From positions 59,085 to 106,143 of the forward strand of contig JAENZL010000008.1 of assembly GCA_016841265.1 (NCBI GenBank): DNA of 47,059 bases, read 5' to 3'. Below are positions 8,205-16,106 of the stretch, piece by piece (the stretch's first letter is position 1; every line of letters starts with the position of its first letter). A program made the translations under genes and the position numbers. This DNA comes from Methanobacteriota archaeon (GTDB taxonomy: Archaea; Halobacteriota; Methanosarcinia; Methanosarcinales; Methanosarcinaceae). Under the pieces are notes generated by a model, which was not told the DNA's origin, searched no databases, and saw nothing but the letters and a program-made list of their open reading frames with translations.

Positions 8205-9149
8205 TTAGATTCCTATTCCTGGTTCTACCTTTATTCTTGTCTTACTCACGTAGAGCCTGTCCAAGTCATTTCCACCTGATCCGGATGGGAAGGTTAAACT
8301 CACGTTGTTTTCGTTTTTGGTGATTGTAGTATCATCTGTTATCCTTGCATCTGCTATTGTTTCATTAAGATAAAGAGACCAGGCATCAGGATAGTCAGTA
8401 TTAACTGTTAAAGTGAAAGAGCTTATGTTGCCTGAACTGTCCTTATCGCTGTCATAAAGGGACCTAAACTCGTTGCCAGTGAGACGGAGTGAGCACCCTG
8501 TATTCGAGGATATGACGTCGGGGGGTGCATATACACTCTTAGCTATCTCCACAACGTGTATCGAAACATCGTATTCATTTGCCGGTGATCTGGAGAAGCG
8601 AATCGAAGGGTAAAGCATCATAGAAGACCGTTCCCCCTGGGAAAGGATCAAAGCCCCTCCTTCGTAAATAAAGTTCTGGTCCACATAATATCTGTTTTGT
8701 GAAGCGTAGCTTACAGTGCCATATTGGATTGTTTTGCTCCAGTTCTCTTCATTGGAGACTGCAGTCACCTTCATTTTACATTCTTCATTATTTGCGACCG
8801 AAAGAGTCCCGCTGGATTTTATGGTCCCGATAAGCGGGACATCTCCTCCCCCCATATGGAAAGGTACGTTCATAGTAACAGTATTCGAGGAATCCGGATC
8901 TGATGCCATGACTATGGTCATTAAGTCGATTTTTGATTTGAGTTCTGTCATGTCCCCCCAGACATCATTCATGTGGGAATATTCCGCATCGTTCTTCCAT
9001 TCCGGGATGTAGCCAAGCCTTACCACCGAAAATACCATAACAATGATCGCAAGCAGCAAAACCGCCCCCACAACGGTTGATGATGCAGATTCCGATCGGA
9101 GGAAAAAGGGCTTGCTTACCTGTGAACTTTTTGGATTCTTTTCTTTCAT
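8205..9149 (-). CDS. N-anchored 'YxPxWK' pilus-locus surface protein
   Basis: A 314-aa paralogue of the proteins at 6744-8195 and 14122-15033. After a basic leader (MKEKNPKSSQVSKPFFLR) come SESASSTVVGAVLLLAIIVM and YIPEWKNDAEYSHMNDVWGDM. Later motifs are MGGGDVPLI near residue 105 and YEGGALILSQGERSSM near 165. A single N-terminal hydrophobic helix with an outside body is inferred, consistent with a pilin-like subunit processed by an archaeal prepilin peptidase. A GGGAG motif lies about ten bases before the ATG. It sits between a long pilin and a second member of its own family, in one operon. Exact function is unknown. Confidence 0.7.
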   Translation of the reverse strand: MKEKNPKSSQVSKPFFLRSESASSTVVGAVLLLAIIVMVFSVVRLGYIPEWKNDAEYSHMNDVWGDMTELKSKIDLMTIVMASDPDSSNTVTMNVPFHMGGGDVPLIGTIKSSGTLSVANNEECKMKVTAVSNEENWSKTIQYGTVSYASQNRYYVDQNFIYEGGALILSQGERSSMMLYPSIRFSRSPANEYDVSIHVVEIAKSVYAPPDVISSNTGCSLRLTGNEFRSLYDSDKDSSGNISSFTLTVNTDYPDAWSLYLNETIADARITDDTTITKNENNVSLTFPSGSGGNDLDRLYVSKTRIKVEPGIGI

Positions 9150-9190
9150 ATGTCTTCAAACTCCCTGATTCGGATGCCCTTCTTCATGAA

Positions 9191-10165
9191 TCAATACTCC
9201 AGGTGGATTCCTATAAAGTCAATCCAGCCCTCTTTATCAGATTCATTCGCCGCATTCGGTGTAGTTGAGATATTTATTTCGATATCTTCCAGGTCTGTGG
9301 CATTTGTGATGTATGGAGTTATGTCAAATTCTTTTTCTACAAATTCACTGGTGATGGATTCGTTTTCCTTTTTGGGGAGCTCAAACACAATCCCCGGCAC
9401 ATTATTGATTCCCAATTCCAGTTTCGCACTCTGGTCATGTATTCTATAAACGATTTTCAGGATAACTTTGGAAAATGATATATCTTCTGAAATGCCCAGC
9501 TCTTCCAAACTACCAAAAGTAAAACTTTCGTATATATATTCATCTTGTGGAAAATCGTTCTCTGTAAAGTGTCCATCGCCTATTTGATTAACTATTTCCG
9601 GATCCCACCAATCGTCCTCGAAACTATCATACACACTTCCATAAGGATAAGGGGTTATCCAATCGGGCAAGTCTCCGAAATCTCTCCAGAGTGTTGTCTT
9701 CTGAATCACCTGGCTGGACGCCGTGTGCACGAAATAGAGGTCGATTGCATCTGCATCTTCAAGATTAACCTTACTGTTGGTGTCGATTACAATGCAATCC
9801 CCGAGCGTAAAGATGTCGTCAGAGGAGTTTGTACCATTGGAATCATAGACTTCGACACCAGGGTCAGACATATCGAATTCTACTTGTTGCCCGTCGACAT
9901 CGAGTATTATCTTGATGTATTTAAGGTCAATTTCGTCTCCCCCGCTGTGGAAGATCTGCACTTTATCTTTTGACGTGTCAATGTTTTCCTGCAGGTTGGT
10001 ATGCGGTGTATGCGGAGGGTCCATTGCCCCGCCCTCTGAAAATACGGCAAGCGATATTGCAGAAAAGGCGAGTACCACTATCGATATCATGAGTACTGCC
10101 CCTATTATCTCCGAAACTGCCCGGCAGTCCGGAGTAAGTTTCTTGCGCTTTTTGTTCCCCTCCAC
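9191..10165 (-). CDS. Long type IV pilin-like protein
   Basis: This 324-aa protein starts with the archaeal pilin signature: a basic leader MEGNKKRKKLTPDCR, then AVSEIIGAVLMISIVVLAFS (PF07790-type pilin N-terminus) and SEGGAMDPPHTPHTNLQENID. A conserved beta domain (IFHSGGDEIDLKYIKI..., TASSQVIQK) extends to about residue 165. A second domain from WRDFGDLPDW to the end carries aspartate-rich and N-glycosylation-like sequons. The start codon is GTG at 10165, seven bases after GAGGGTGA. The first half is closely related to the short pilin just upstream, including the upstream DNA. It is likely an exported pilus subunit; major or minor status is unknown. Confidence 0.8.
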   Translation of the reverse strand: MEGNKKRKKLTPDCRAVSEIIGAVLMISIVVLAFSAISLAVFSEGGAMDPPHTPHTNLQENIDTSKDKVQIFHSGGDEIDLKYIKIILDVDGQQVEFDMSDPGVEVYDSNGTNSSDDIFTLGDCIVIDTNSKVNLEDADAIDLYFVHTASSQVIQKTTLWRDFGDLPDWITPYPYGSVYDSFEDDWWDPEIVNQIGDGHFTENDFPQDEYIYESFTFGSLEELGISEDISFSKVILKIVYRIHDQSAKLELGINNVPGIVFELPKKENESITSEFVEKEFDITPYITNATDLEDIEINISTTPNAANESDKEGWIDFIGIHLEY

Positions 10166-10289
10166 TGAACAATCACCCTCTGAAAAATTATATCCCGACT
10201 TCTTACATTGTTATTTATTGAATATCAATTTGACTGTTTAATGATATCTTTAATGTAGTAAAGAATTTTTAATAATCCTCTAACTCTCT

Positions 10290-10772
10290 TCAGAGTATTG
10301 CCTTCTGAATCAACTGGCTGGATGCCGTGTACACGAAGTAGAGGCTGGCATTATTTGAGATGTTCACATTACTGCTGCTGGTGTTGATTATGATGTAATC
10401 TCCGAGCGTAAATACGTCATCAGAGGAAAGCTCGTTGCCCTGGGGGTCAAAAACTTTGACATTGGGGTCAGACATATTAAATTCTGCTTGCCGCCCGTCA
10501 GCGTCGTTGATTGTTATCTTGATGTACTTGATATCGATTGCTTCTCCCCCACTGTGGAATATCTCAATTATATCGCTCCCGTAATCTACGTTCTCCTGCA
10601 GGTCGGTACGCGGTGTATGCGGAGGGTTCATTGCTCCCCCGTCTGAGAATACGGCGAGTGATATTGAAGAAAAGGCAAGCACAACTATTGCGACCATTAA
10701 TACCTGCCCTATCAGTTCCGAAACTGCCCGACAGTCCTCAGTCAGTTTCCTGCGGTTTTTATTCCCCTCCAC
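10290..10772 (-). CDS. Type IV pilin, truncated paralogue
   Basis: This 160-aa pilin has the leader MEGNKNRRKLTEDCR, the core AVSELIGQVLMVAIVVLAFS and the beta domain IFHSGGEAIDIKYIKI. It is a close paralogue of the 324-aa pilin downstream. The frame stops at TASSQLIQKAIL, where the paralogue reads TASSQVIQKTTLWRDF: the Trp codon TGG is here TGA, and the next codons (AGA GAG TTA) still resemble the paralogue (AGA GAT TTC) before homology ends. It therefore appears to have lost its second domain after duplication. The protein could still work as a short pilin. The start is GTG after GAAGGTGA. It is divergent from the canonical pilin gene at 11196. Confidence 0.8.
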   Translation of the reverse strand: MEGNKNRRKLTEDCRAVSELIGQVLMVAIVVLAFSSISLAVFSDGGAMNPPHTPRTDLQENVDYGSDIIEIFHSGGEAIDIKYIKITINDADGRQAEFNMSDPNVKVFDPQGNELSSDDVFTLGDYIIINTSSSNVNISNNASLYFVYTASSQLIQKAIL

Positions 10773-11195
10773 TGAACAGTCACCTTCTATAAATTTGTCC
10801 TTCCACTTCTTATAATGTTGTTAATCAAATATTAATCTGACTGTAAAAAATTTCGGAAGATTTATTTATTTACTTCAATATATCTTCCAAAAAATATATC
10901 TACGTTGAATGCTAAATAACATTTGGGAGTTTGCAGCAAAAGTATATATGTAAATGACAAATAAAATAAAGTGCAGTTACTTAAAAATATAATTGTACAG
11001 TATTTAAATTCGTTCGTTAATGCGAATTCCGGCTTGGGGCCTGTTGCAAAATAGCCGATCTAATTTATCATTCGTTGTAACTTCGATTGAGGGTCAAGAT
11101 CATAAAAATCAACACTTTCAATCGAAGATTTACTTCGGTTATCTTGTGACGACTCCTTACTGCCTGAAATGCATTAACCGCAGGAGGGATATAAT
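10773..11195. other. Divergent promoter region between two pilin genes
   Basis: AT-rich 423-bp region. The part next to the short pilin (about 10795-10850) resembles the part upstream of the long pilin (about 10190-10242), both containing cttcttA.aatgtt...aatat.aat.tgactgt, so promoter and gene were duplicated together. On the plus side TATA-like runs lie at 10985-10993 and 11001-11008. The plus-strand leader holds an inverted repeat described separately. Confidence 0.6.
11081..11137 (+). promoter_or_regulatory. Leader hairpin with alternative fold before pilin
   Basis: In the 5' leader of the plus-strand pilin, 11081-11094 (CTTCGATTGAGGGT) can pair with 11114-11127 (ACTTTCAATCGAAG) as 14 consecutive pairs, two of them G.U, around a 19-nt loop. 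The end of the 3' arm, CGAAG at 11123-11127, can instead pair with CTTCG at 11133-11137. The two folds exclude each other. The ribosome site AGGAGG lies 45 nt further on. A regulatory role is inferred only. Confidence 0.45.
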
Positions 11196-11642
11196 ATGGA
11201 TTTAAAGAACATTTTCACGAAAGACGACGCAGTGTCCCCGGTTATCGGTGTCGTGCTGATGGTTGCAATCACCGTCATCCTCGCCGCTGCAATCGGTTCG
11301 TCCGTATTCGGCCAGGGACCATCAGAATCCGCACCGCAGGCGAACATTGACATAATTGTAGTGGATCAGGATACCATAAAGTTTGAGCACCTCGGTGGAG
11401 ACACCATCCTCTTAAATGACAGCCTTTCTACCAGGATTACTCTTGCAAACGAATCAGGAACCTTCGACCTTAATGCAAGCAATAGTACGGATTACTTTGA
11501 TGTTGGAGATACAGTGATTCTCGATCTGGTGGATGATGTCGCCAATGGTCCGTTGTCTCAGCCCAGTGGTGACTTTGTTACCGTCAAGATCGTTGATGTC
11601 AAGACAAAGCAGCTCGTAGCTGACAAGGAACTGAGATTCTAA
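11196..11642 (+). CDS. Type IV pilin, canonical short form
   Basis: This 148-aa exported pilin has a short leader MDLKNIFTKDD, then AVSPVIGVVLMVAITVILAA, the textbook archaeal pilin N-terminus (PF07790), with processing expected just before the hydrophobic stretch. The remaining ~115 residues form a beta-rich domain (IKFEHLGGDTILLND...) with acidic character and NXS/T sequons. A strong AGGAGG sits at 11181-11186, nine bases before the ATG, and a hairpin terminator follows the stop. This is the only pilus gene on the plus strand and has its own promoter and terminator. High expression as the major pilin is plausible but inferred. Confidence 0.88.
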   Translation: MDLKNIFTKDDAVSPVIGVVLMVAITVILAAAIGSSVFGQGPSESAPQANIDIIVVDQDTIKFEHLGGDTILLNDSLSTRITLANESGTFDLNASNSTDYFDVGDTVILDLVDDVANGPLSQPSGDFVTVKIVDVKTKQLVADKELRF

Positions 11643-11652
11643 GTACAATATC

Positions 11653-11672
11653 AAGCACCTTTACAGGTGCTT
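11653..11672 (+). terminator. Hairpin terminator after pilin gene
   Basis: A perfect 8-bp stem AAGCACCT/AGGTGCTT with loop ttac begins 11 bp after the pilin stop codon and is followed by a T-rich run (tttatctttcttttttg). It is the clearest hairpin-type terminator in the window. Confidence 0.8.
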
Positions 11673-12228
11673 TTTATCTTTCTTTTTTGTTGATTTTGTT
11701 TCTTTATTTGAGCATTTTATTATTTCCGGTCCATGTACCGGGAGTATGTATTACGTGGCTGGTATTTTTTTACCGGAGCTTTGGGGTCTGTTGGTGATTT
11801 TTTTCATTAAGGTGGTATCGGGGGCCGGGCGCGTCGTAGGCGCGTGAGAATTTCGGTGTGAAATTCCATCCGGGATTTCGGTATAACCGCGACCAATTGA
11901 GGAGGGGCAACCTGTACCCTATGTTTGGGTAATTTGCGGGGCTTTTCAAAACAGATTTGTCTTCCAAACTGCCTCATTCGGCAAAGAGGAAAGTGTCAAA
12001 ACCCTCGGTTATCTAGATAATAAATAAAAAAGTCAACTTAAAAAAATATTTTTACAATTTAATGCTTTTGAAATAAAATATTTTTATTCTCAAATCCTAA
12101 TTTTGAGTATATTTTCTTTAGATCGAAATTCCCTTCTCTCTATATTTTTTAATTCCTACATCTTTATATTTTAACTTGACTTTCAAAGATGTATGATTTT
12201 CCGTCATCAAGCGGCTTTGTTTGTGTAG
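11673..12228. other. Gene-free stretch with GC-rich hairpin cluster
   Basis: No gene is supported. Positions about 11815-11945 are GC-rich within AT-rich surroundings. They contain several stems: CGCG at 11830-11833 with 11841-11844, GAATTTC at 11848-11854 with GAAATTC at 11860-11866, and TACCC at 11915-11919 with GGGTA at 11927-11931. From 12000 to the insertion sequence the DNA is AT-rich and featureless. A small structured RNA or a decayed element could explain the island. Confidence 0.5.
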
Positions 12229-14013
12229 GCCTAAGAAATGAATAATCCTAATGATAGCGTTTTTATTGAGTTGGCAGGTATTTTCCCAGGTTCAAGAAAG
12301 AGAATAATGATGCTTGCTTTGTGCTCATCTCTTCCATAATGATTTTACTTTCATTTGATTTTTTTTCCTGGACAACTGCCAGCCTTATTTCAGACAAATT
12401 TTCAATGAGTTTCCTCATAGAAAATCCATATCTCTTGGTTTCCCAGGCTAAATATCTGTAGAAAAGTAAACCAATTATAGACAGAAACACATGAACTCTA
12501 ATATTTTCATCTTTGTGATGATAAACAGGTCCTACAGGGACAAGCAAGTGATCGTTCAACAGCTTAAAATCATCCTCTATAGCGCCTTTGTTGTTGTATG
12601 TCTGCACAATTTTTGTAGTATGCCACTGATGTTTATCTGTAAACAGTAGATTTTTTCCAAATGATTTTTCACACTTGTTTTCATTTTCCTCATCAATCCA
12701 GAACTTTAACTGGGGCTTTTTCTTACCTTCCGGAACATCAGTTATTTCATATTTCACCACAGTCCTGTACTTTTTGATAATGATGTCAGCAACCTCTTTT
12801 TCCACACTGCTCCTGTTTCTCGCTTTTCCTCTGTTGCTTTCCAATCTCTTCTGTAGATCCTCCAAATTCTCAATTATTTTTGATTTATTTGATTCATAAG
12901 TTCTTTTTTGAAGTTTGTAAGTTCCTTCGTTGTAGGTTATCACGGTTGTAAACTCGGTCCCGTAAAACTGGTGCGTTGTCCGATATCCATAAATTTTATT
13001 GTCTTTTGAAGTTTCATATAAATGTTTAAATTTGGAGAGGGGAATATCAAGAAGCTCTTCGGCCTGATTTGCTTTTACAGCCCCTACAAAATTCATATTT
13101 GAAGTTACCTTCTCAATGTTGTCTTTAGAGTTGTTTCCTTTATCAAAAACAAGAACAAGGTCTTCAGAACAGATATTCAACTCAGACAGACGAGTTATTA
13201 TTCTGTCTATTAGGCCTGAAAATTCCTCTGAATCATGAACATTTCCAGGATATGTTTCGTGAATAAAAGGTATGTTATAATCATTTGCAGCCAGTGCTAC
13301 AGATACCTGATTTTTGTCTTTACGATGCTTTTTGTTATACCCTTTATGAAGAAGTTCACTTTTTTCATCATGATTGGTAGCATAGGTAAACCAGTTTGAT
13401 TCATCCACAAATAGTACAGAAGGAGTTAATCCCTTTTTTACAAGAACTTGGCACAGATCGTCCTCGATCTTTTTCATTGTGTCAGAATCGATGTAGCTCA
13501 TTTGATTCAAGAAATTCTGACAACTTAATCTGTGTGGAAAGTTCCACATAAAAGCTAAGGTGGATTTATTGAACCATTCATCGATACCGTTTTCACTTAG
13601 AATTCCATGACTTTTTCCTATTATATCAAGTAAAAGATATTCCCCTACACTCAAACCATCTATTGACTTTTTTTCAGTGTAACTATTTACGATGTCAACA
13701 AATCCAAATTCTTCATTCACATGAAGAAGTGCGGCAACTTTGCCGTATTCAAAGGATCTAAGTTTAATATAGGGCAATGATTCACACAGGTTTTTCATCT
13801 CAAGTATCTTTTCTGCGTTGCCCAAATAGACCTGAAAAATAGTTTTCACTTTTCCATTAACTCTACCAGTTTTAACAATATACCAGTATGCTTTACCGTT
13901 GATAAGTTTCTGTTTTAAAAAAACCATATAGTTTATTTAGGCATTACATATATAAACAATTTTCTAAAAAAACAATATCAATTGACTTTTTAAAGTGAAT
14001 TAGATACTTAGGC
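12229..14013 (-). mobile_element. IS1634-like insertion sequence
   Basis: A single transposase gene fills this ~1.8-kb element. Candidate terminal inverted repeats are GCCTAAG at 12229-12235 and CTTAGGC at 14007-14013; similarity continues weakly outside (TTTGTGTAG against TTTGTAGA), so the true ends could lie a few bases further out. I found no clear target-site duplication. The element sits between the pilin gene at 11196 and the surface-protein gene at 14122, separating the two halves of the pilus locus. Confidence 0.6.
12263..13927 (-). CDS. IS1634-family (IS4-type) DDE transposase
   Basis: This 554-aa transposase appears intact. The N-terminus (MVFLKQKLINGKAYWYIVKT) and length fit the IS1634 family. 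Catalytic acidic residues are recognisable: Asp in SVLFVDESNWF near residue 173, Asp in LVLVFDKGNNSKDN near 260, and Glu in NNKGAIEDDFKLLND near 450, the last in the Y-(2)-R-(3)-E-like region before the C-terminal HVFLSIIGLLFYRYL helix. The frame has no stops or frameshifts, so recent activity is possible. Codon usage is more AT-rich than in the flanking genes, as expected for a mobile gene. The reading direction is the same as most of the pilus genes. Confidence 0.92.
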   Translation of the reverse strand: MVFLKQKLINGKAYWYIVKTGRVNGKVKTIFQVYLGNAEKILEMKNLCESLPYIKLRSFEYGKVAALLHVNEEFGFVDIVNSYTEKKSIDGLSVGEYLLLDIIGKSHGILSENGIDEWFNKSTLAFMWNFPHRLSCQNFLNQMSYIDSDTMKKIEDDLCQVLVKKGLTPSVLFVDESNWFTYATNHDEKSELLHKGYNKKHRKDKNQVSVALAANDYNIPFIHETYPGNVHDSEEFSGLIDRIITRLSELNICSEDLVLVFDKGNNSKDNIEKVTSNMNFVGAVKANQAEELLDIPLSKFKHLYETSKDNKIYGYRTTHQFYGTEFTTVITYNEGTYKLQKRTYESNKSKIIENLEDLQKRLESNRGKARNRSSVEKEVADIIIKKYRTVVKYEITDVPEGKKKPQLKFWIDEENENKCEKSFGKNLLFTDKHQWHTTKIVQTYNNKGAIEDDFKLLNDHLLVPVGPVYHHKDENIRVHVFLSIIGLLFYRYLAWETKRYGFSMRKLIENLSEIRLAVVQEKKSNESKIIMEEMSTKQASLFSFLNLGKYLPTQ

Positions 14014-14121
14014 TCTACAAATGCATTTTTTGAAGACGTTCTCCTGCTACTGATTTTTGGGGCAAATCAAGGCAAAAATCGCGTTTCTTTGAAAGCTGAG
14101 TTTAAATAAGGTTTTCCCCTT

Positions 14122-15033
14122 TTACTGAATCCCGGCTTCTATTTGTATCACGGCTTTGTCGATATCGACGTACAGGTCTTCATCCTGGGGGTGGAGGTAA
14201 AAAGTCACCGAGTAGGTGCTGTTGCTCAGGTTGTAGTCCTCGCTCTGAAGGTTGATGTCCTCGGCTGAATTTTCAAAGTACCCCTCCCAGGCTTCCGTGT
14301 TTTCCGTGTAGACCGTGAGGTTTGCCGAGCTGACGTTGGTAAATACCCCCTCCTCTATGGGGTAGACATCTAACAGTCCTTCGGAAGTCAGCCTGATGTC
14401 CTCCACGGTATTGCTGGACATGACTCCACGCTCCCCCTCCAGATATACAGCCCTCACTAAAAGGTTCACGGAATTATTGATGTCCTTTTCAAGTATTATC
14501 CCCGGCGCAAGCTTCATAATGGACCTGCCATCCTGGGACACTATCAGGGCTCCGTTTTCATAGCAGTAAGCTTCTCTTACGTAATGGAGGTTAGACGGGC
14601 GGTATGTAACCGTGCCGGTATAGTAAAGAAGCGTGCCTGTGCTAAATGTTGAGCCGTTATGCTCCATCACTGCCGAGATGCCGGACATGTCCTTATTGAT
14701 AGCAAGGGTTCCCCCGGTTGTCGTGCTTCTTATAAATGGGATCTCGCTTCCTCCCACTGCTATGGGGCTGTTCATCGCGATCCTGACGTCATCGTTGATC
14801 ACAAGCCCTGCGGTCAGGATGTCGACGTTGGACTTGAACCTTGACATGTCATGCCACACATCAGACATATGGGAATATTCTGCGTCTTCTTTCCAGACAG
14901 GCATGTAGTTTACCTGGACTGTAGTCATAAAGGCAACCAGGACGCCGATAAGCAGGGCTGCTGCAACGGCGGTGGATACCCCTGAATCGGATCTGCAAAA
15001 AGAGGAAATTGCTTTAAAGCCCCTATTTTTCAT
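14122..15033 (-). CDS. N-anchored 'YxPxWK' pilus-locus surface protein
   Basis: A 303-aa relative of the proteins at 6744 and 8205. The leader MKNRGFKAISSFCR precedes SDSGVSTAVAAALLIGVLVA, then YMPVWKEDAEYSHMSDVWHDM. Shared later motifs are VGGSEIPFI near residue 97 and YENGALIVSQDGRSIM near 157. It shares the position in its module too: directly downstream of two long pilins, as the other two lie downstream of a long pilin. GGAAAGGG precedes the ATG. The rest is predicted extracellular beta structure with N-glycosylation-like sequons. A minor pilin or pilus-tip role is inferred; no enzymatic motif is visible. Confidence 0.7.
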   Translation of the reverse strand: MKNRGFKAISSFCRSDSGVSTAVAAALLIGVLVAFMTTVQVNYMPVWKEDAEYSHMSDVWHDMSRFKSNVDILTAGLVINDDVRIAMNSPIAVGGSEIPFIRSTTTGGTLAINKDMSGISAVMEHNGSTFSTGTLLYYTGTVTYRPSNLHYVREAYCYENGALIVSQDGRSIMKLAPGIILEKDINNSVNLLVRAVYLEGERGVMSSNTVEDIRLTSEGLLDVYPIEEGVFTNVSSANLTVYTENTEAWEGYFENSAEDINLQSEDYNLSNSTYSVTFYLHPQDEDLYVDIDKAVIQIEAGIQ

Positions 15034-15064
15034 ATTTTTCCCTTTCCGGCTTCATTTTACTTTA

Positions 15065-16030
15065 TTAACTTACATATAATGCTATGTAGTCTACATTCAG
15101 GCTTTTTTCCGTTACGTTAGTATTTGCTGTGGCCAGCAGCCGGACCTTAAAATTCGCTACATCCTCACTGCAATTTATATAGGCAGATAGGTCCATTGAT
15201 TCAGACGTAAATGAATTGTGCTCCAGGAGGCTTTCATCATGCCATTTGCTGGAGGGGTCCTGGTCCCATACCCTAAGTATTAAGTCTTTGCATGAGTTGT
15301 CGTTTACCCTGTAAACGATGTTTAGGGTCACATTCGTAACATTGTCTTCCGGTCCGATTCCCCATAACGAGGGATGTACCCCAAAATTAAACTCTTCGTA
15401 TATACTGGTACTGTAAGGGTTAGGTGGGTGGTAGGTAGTGGAATACATATCATCGCTTTGATATACATCAAAGGGGGTCGCAGAGCCTCCGATTGACGTA
15501 TCTGTCACTGTTCCCTGAGGAGTTACCCAGTCGGAACTGGTTTCCCCCAGAGAAAGAGTCAGGTACTGGATCACCTGCCTTGAAGTTTTATCTATCAGGA
15601 AGACCTTGACTTCGTCTTCATCCGTAATGTCAATTCCCCATTCGCTGCTCGTATCAATTTCTATTGTGTCACCCAGTTGCCAGCTGCTACTGTTGCCGAG
15701 ATTCGTATAAATATCGTCTGAGGAATAAACATACCTTTCTCCGTTGATGCTTGCAGCGATTTCAAGGGCGTCGGTTTCGAGAAACTCCCCCCCGCTGTGT
15801 TCCAGATAGATCGTATCGGTATCTTCGTCCATCCACTCTTTTACCTGGGTGTGGGGGATGTCAGTAGCTCCGTCATATGTGGATATGAATATGGCAATAG
15901 AGCTGACCAGAAGGACTGCTATAGTCGTCAGGAGGACCTCCCCCATAACCTCCGAAACAGCGGAACGGTTTTTTATGAGTTTTTTATCACCAGACAAAAG
16001 GATCCCTCTTTTCAACACTCTTAGCATCAT
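15065..16030 (-). CDS. Long type IV pilin-like protein
   Basis: This 321-aa protein begins with a longer basic leader (MMLRVLKRGILLSGDKKLIKNR), then AVSEVMGEVLLTTIAVLLVS, an archaeal pilin core. Its first domain (IYLEHSGGEFLETDALEIAA..., TSRQVIQYLTL) and second domain (SDWVTPQGTVTDTS..., ending NVDYIALYVS) follow the same plan as the long pilins at 9191 and 16107. The second domain includes YEEFNFGVHPSLWGIGPEDNVTNVTL and an NIVYRVNDNS strand. GGAAGAAAAG precedes the start; a second ATG follows immediately. It is probably an exported pilus subunit or pseudopilin. It is the second pilin after the platform gene. Confidence 0.78.
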   Translation of the reverse strand: MMLRVLKRGILLSGDKKLIKNRSAVSEVMGEVLLTTIAVLLVSSIAIFISTYDGATDIPHTQVKEWMDEDTDTIYLEHSGGEFLETDALEIAASINGERYVYSSDDIYTNLGNSSSWQLGDTIEIDTSSEWGIDITDEDEVKVFLIDKTSRQVIQYLTLSLGETSSDWVTPQGTVTDTSIGGSATPFDVYQSDDMYSTTYHPPNPYSTSIYEEFNFGVHPSLWGIGPEDNVTNVTLNIVYRVNDNSCKDLILRVWDQDPSSKWHDESLLEHNSFTSESMDLSAYINCSEDVANFKVRLLATANTNVTEKSLNVDYIALYVS

Positions 16031-16106
16031 TTTTTACTTTTCTTCCAGAAATGGGGGTTAAAAGCTTCTTCCTTCTATTTTTGGTCTCATAATTCTCTTC
16101 GGAATT

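Noticed and set aside
10262-10300. Pyrrolysine-type readthrough of the truncated pilin
   Set aside because: The stop is TGA, not TAG, and homology ends shortly after, with another stop nearby.
11020-11205. 61-aa plus frame in the pilin leader
   Set aside because: Runs through the leader hairpin and into the pilin start with no ribosome site; better explained as untranslated leader.
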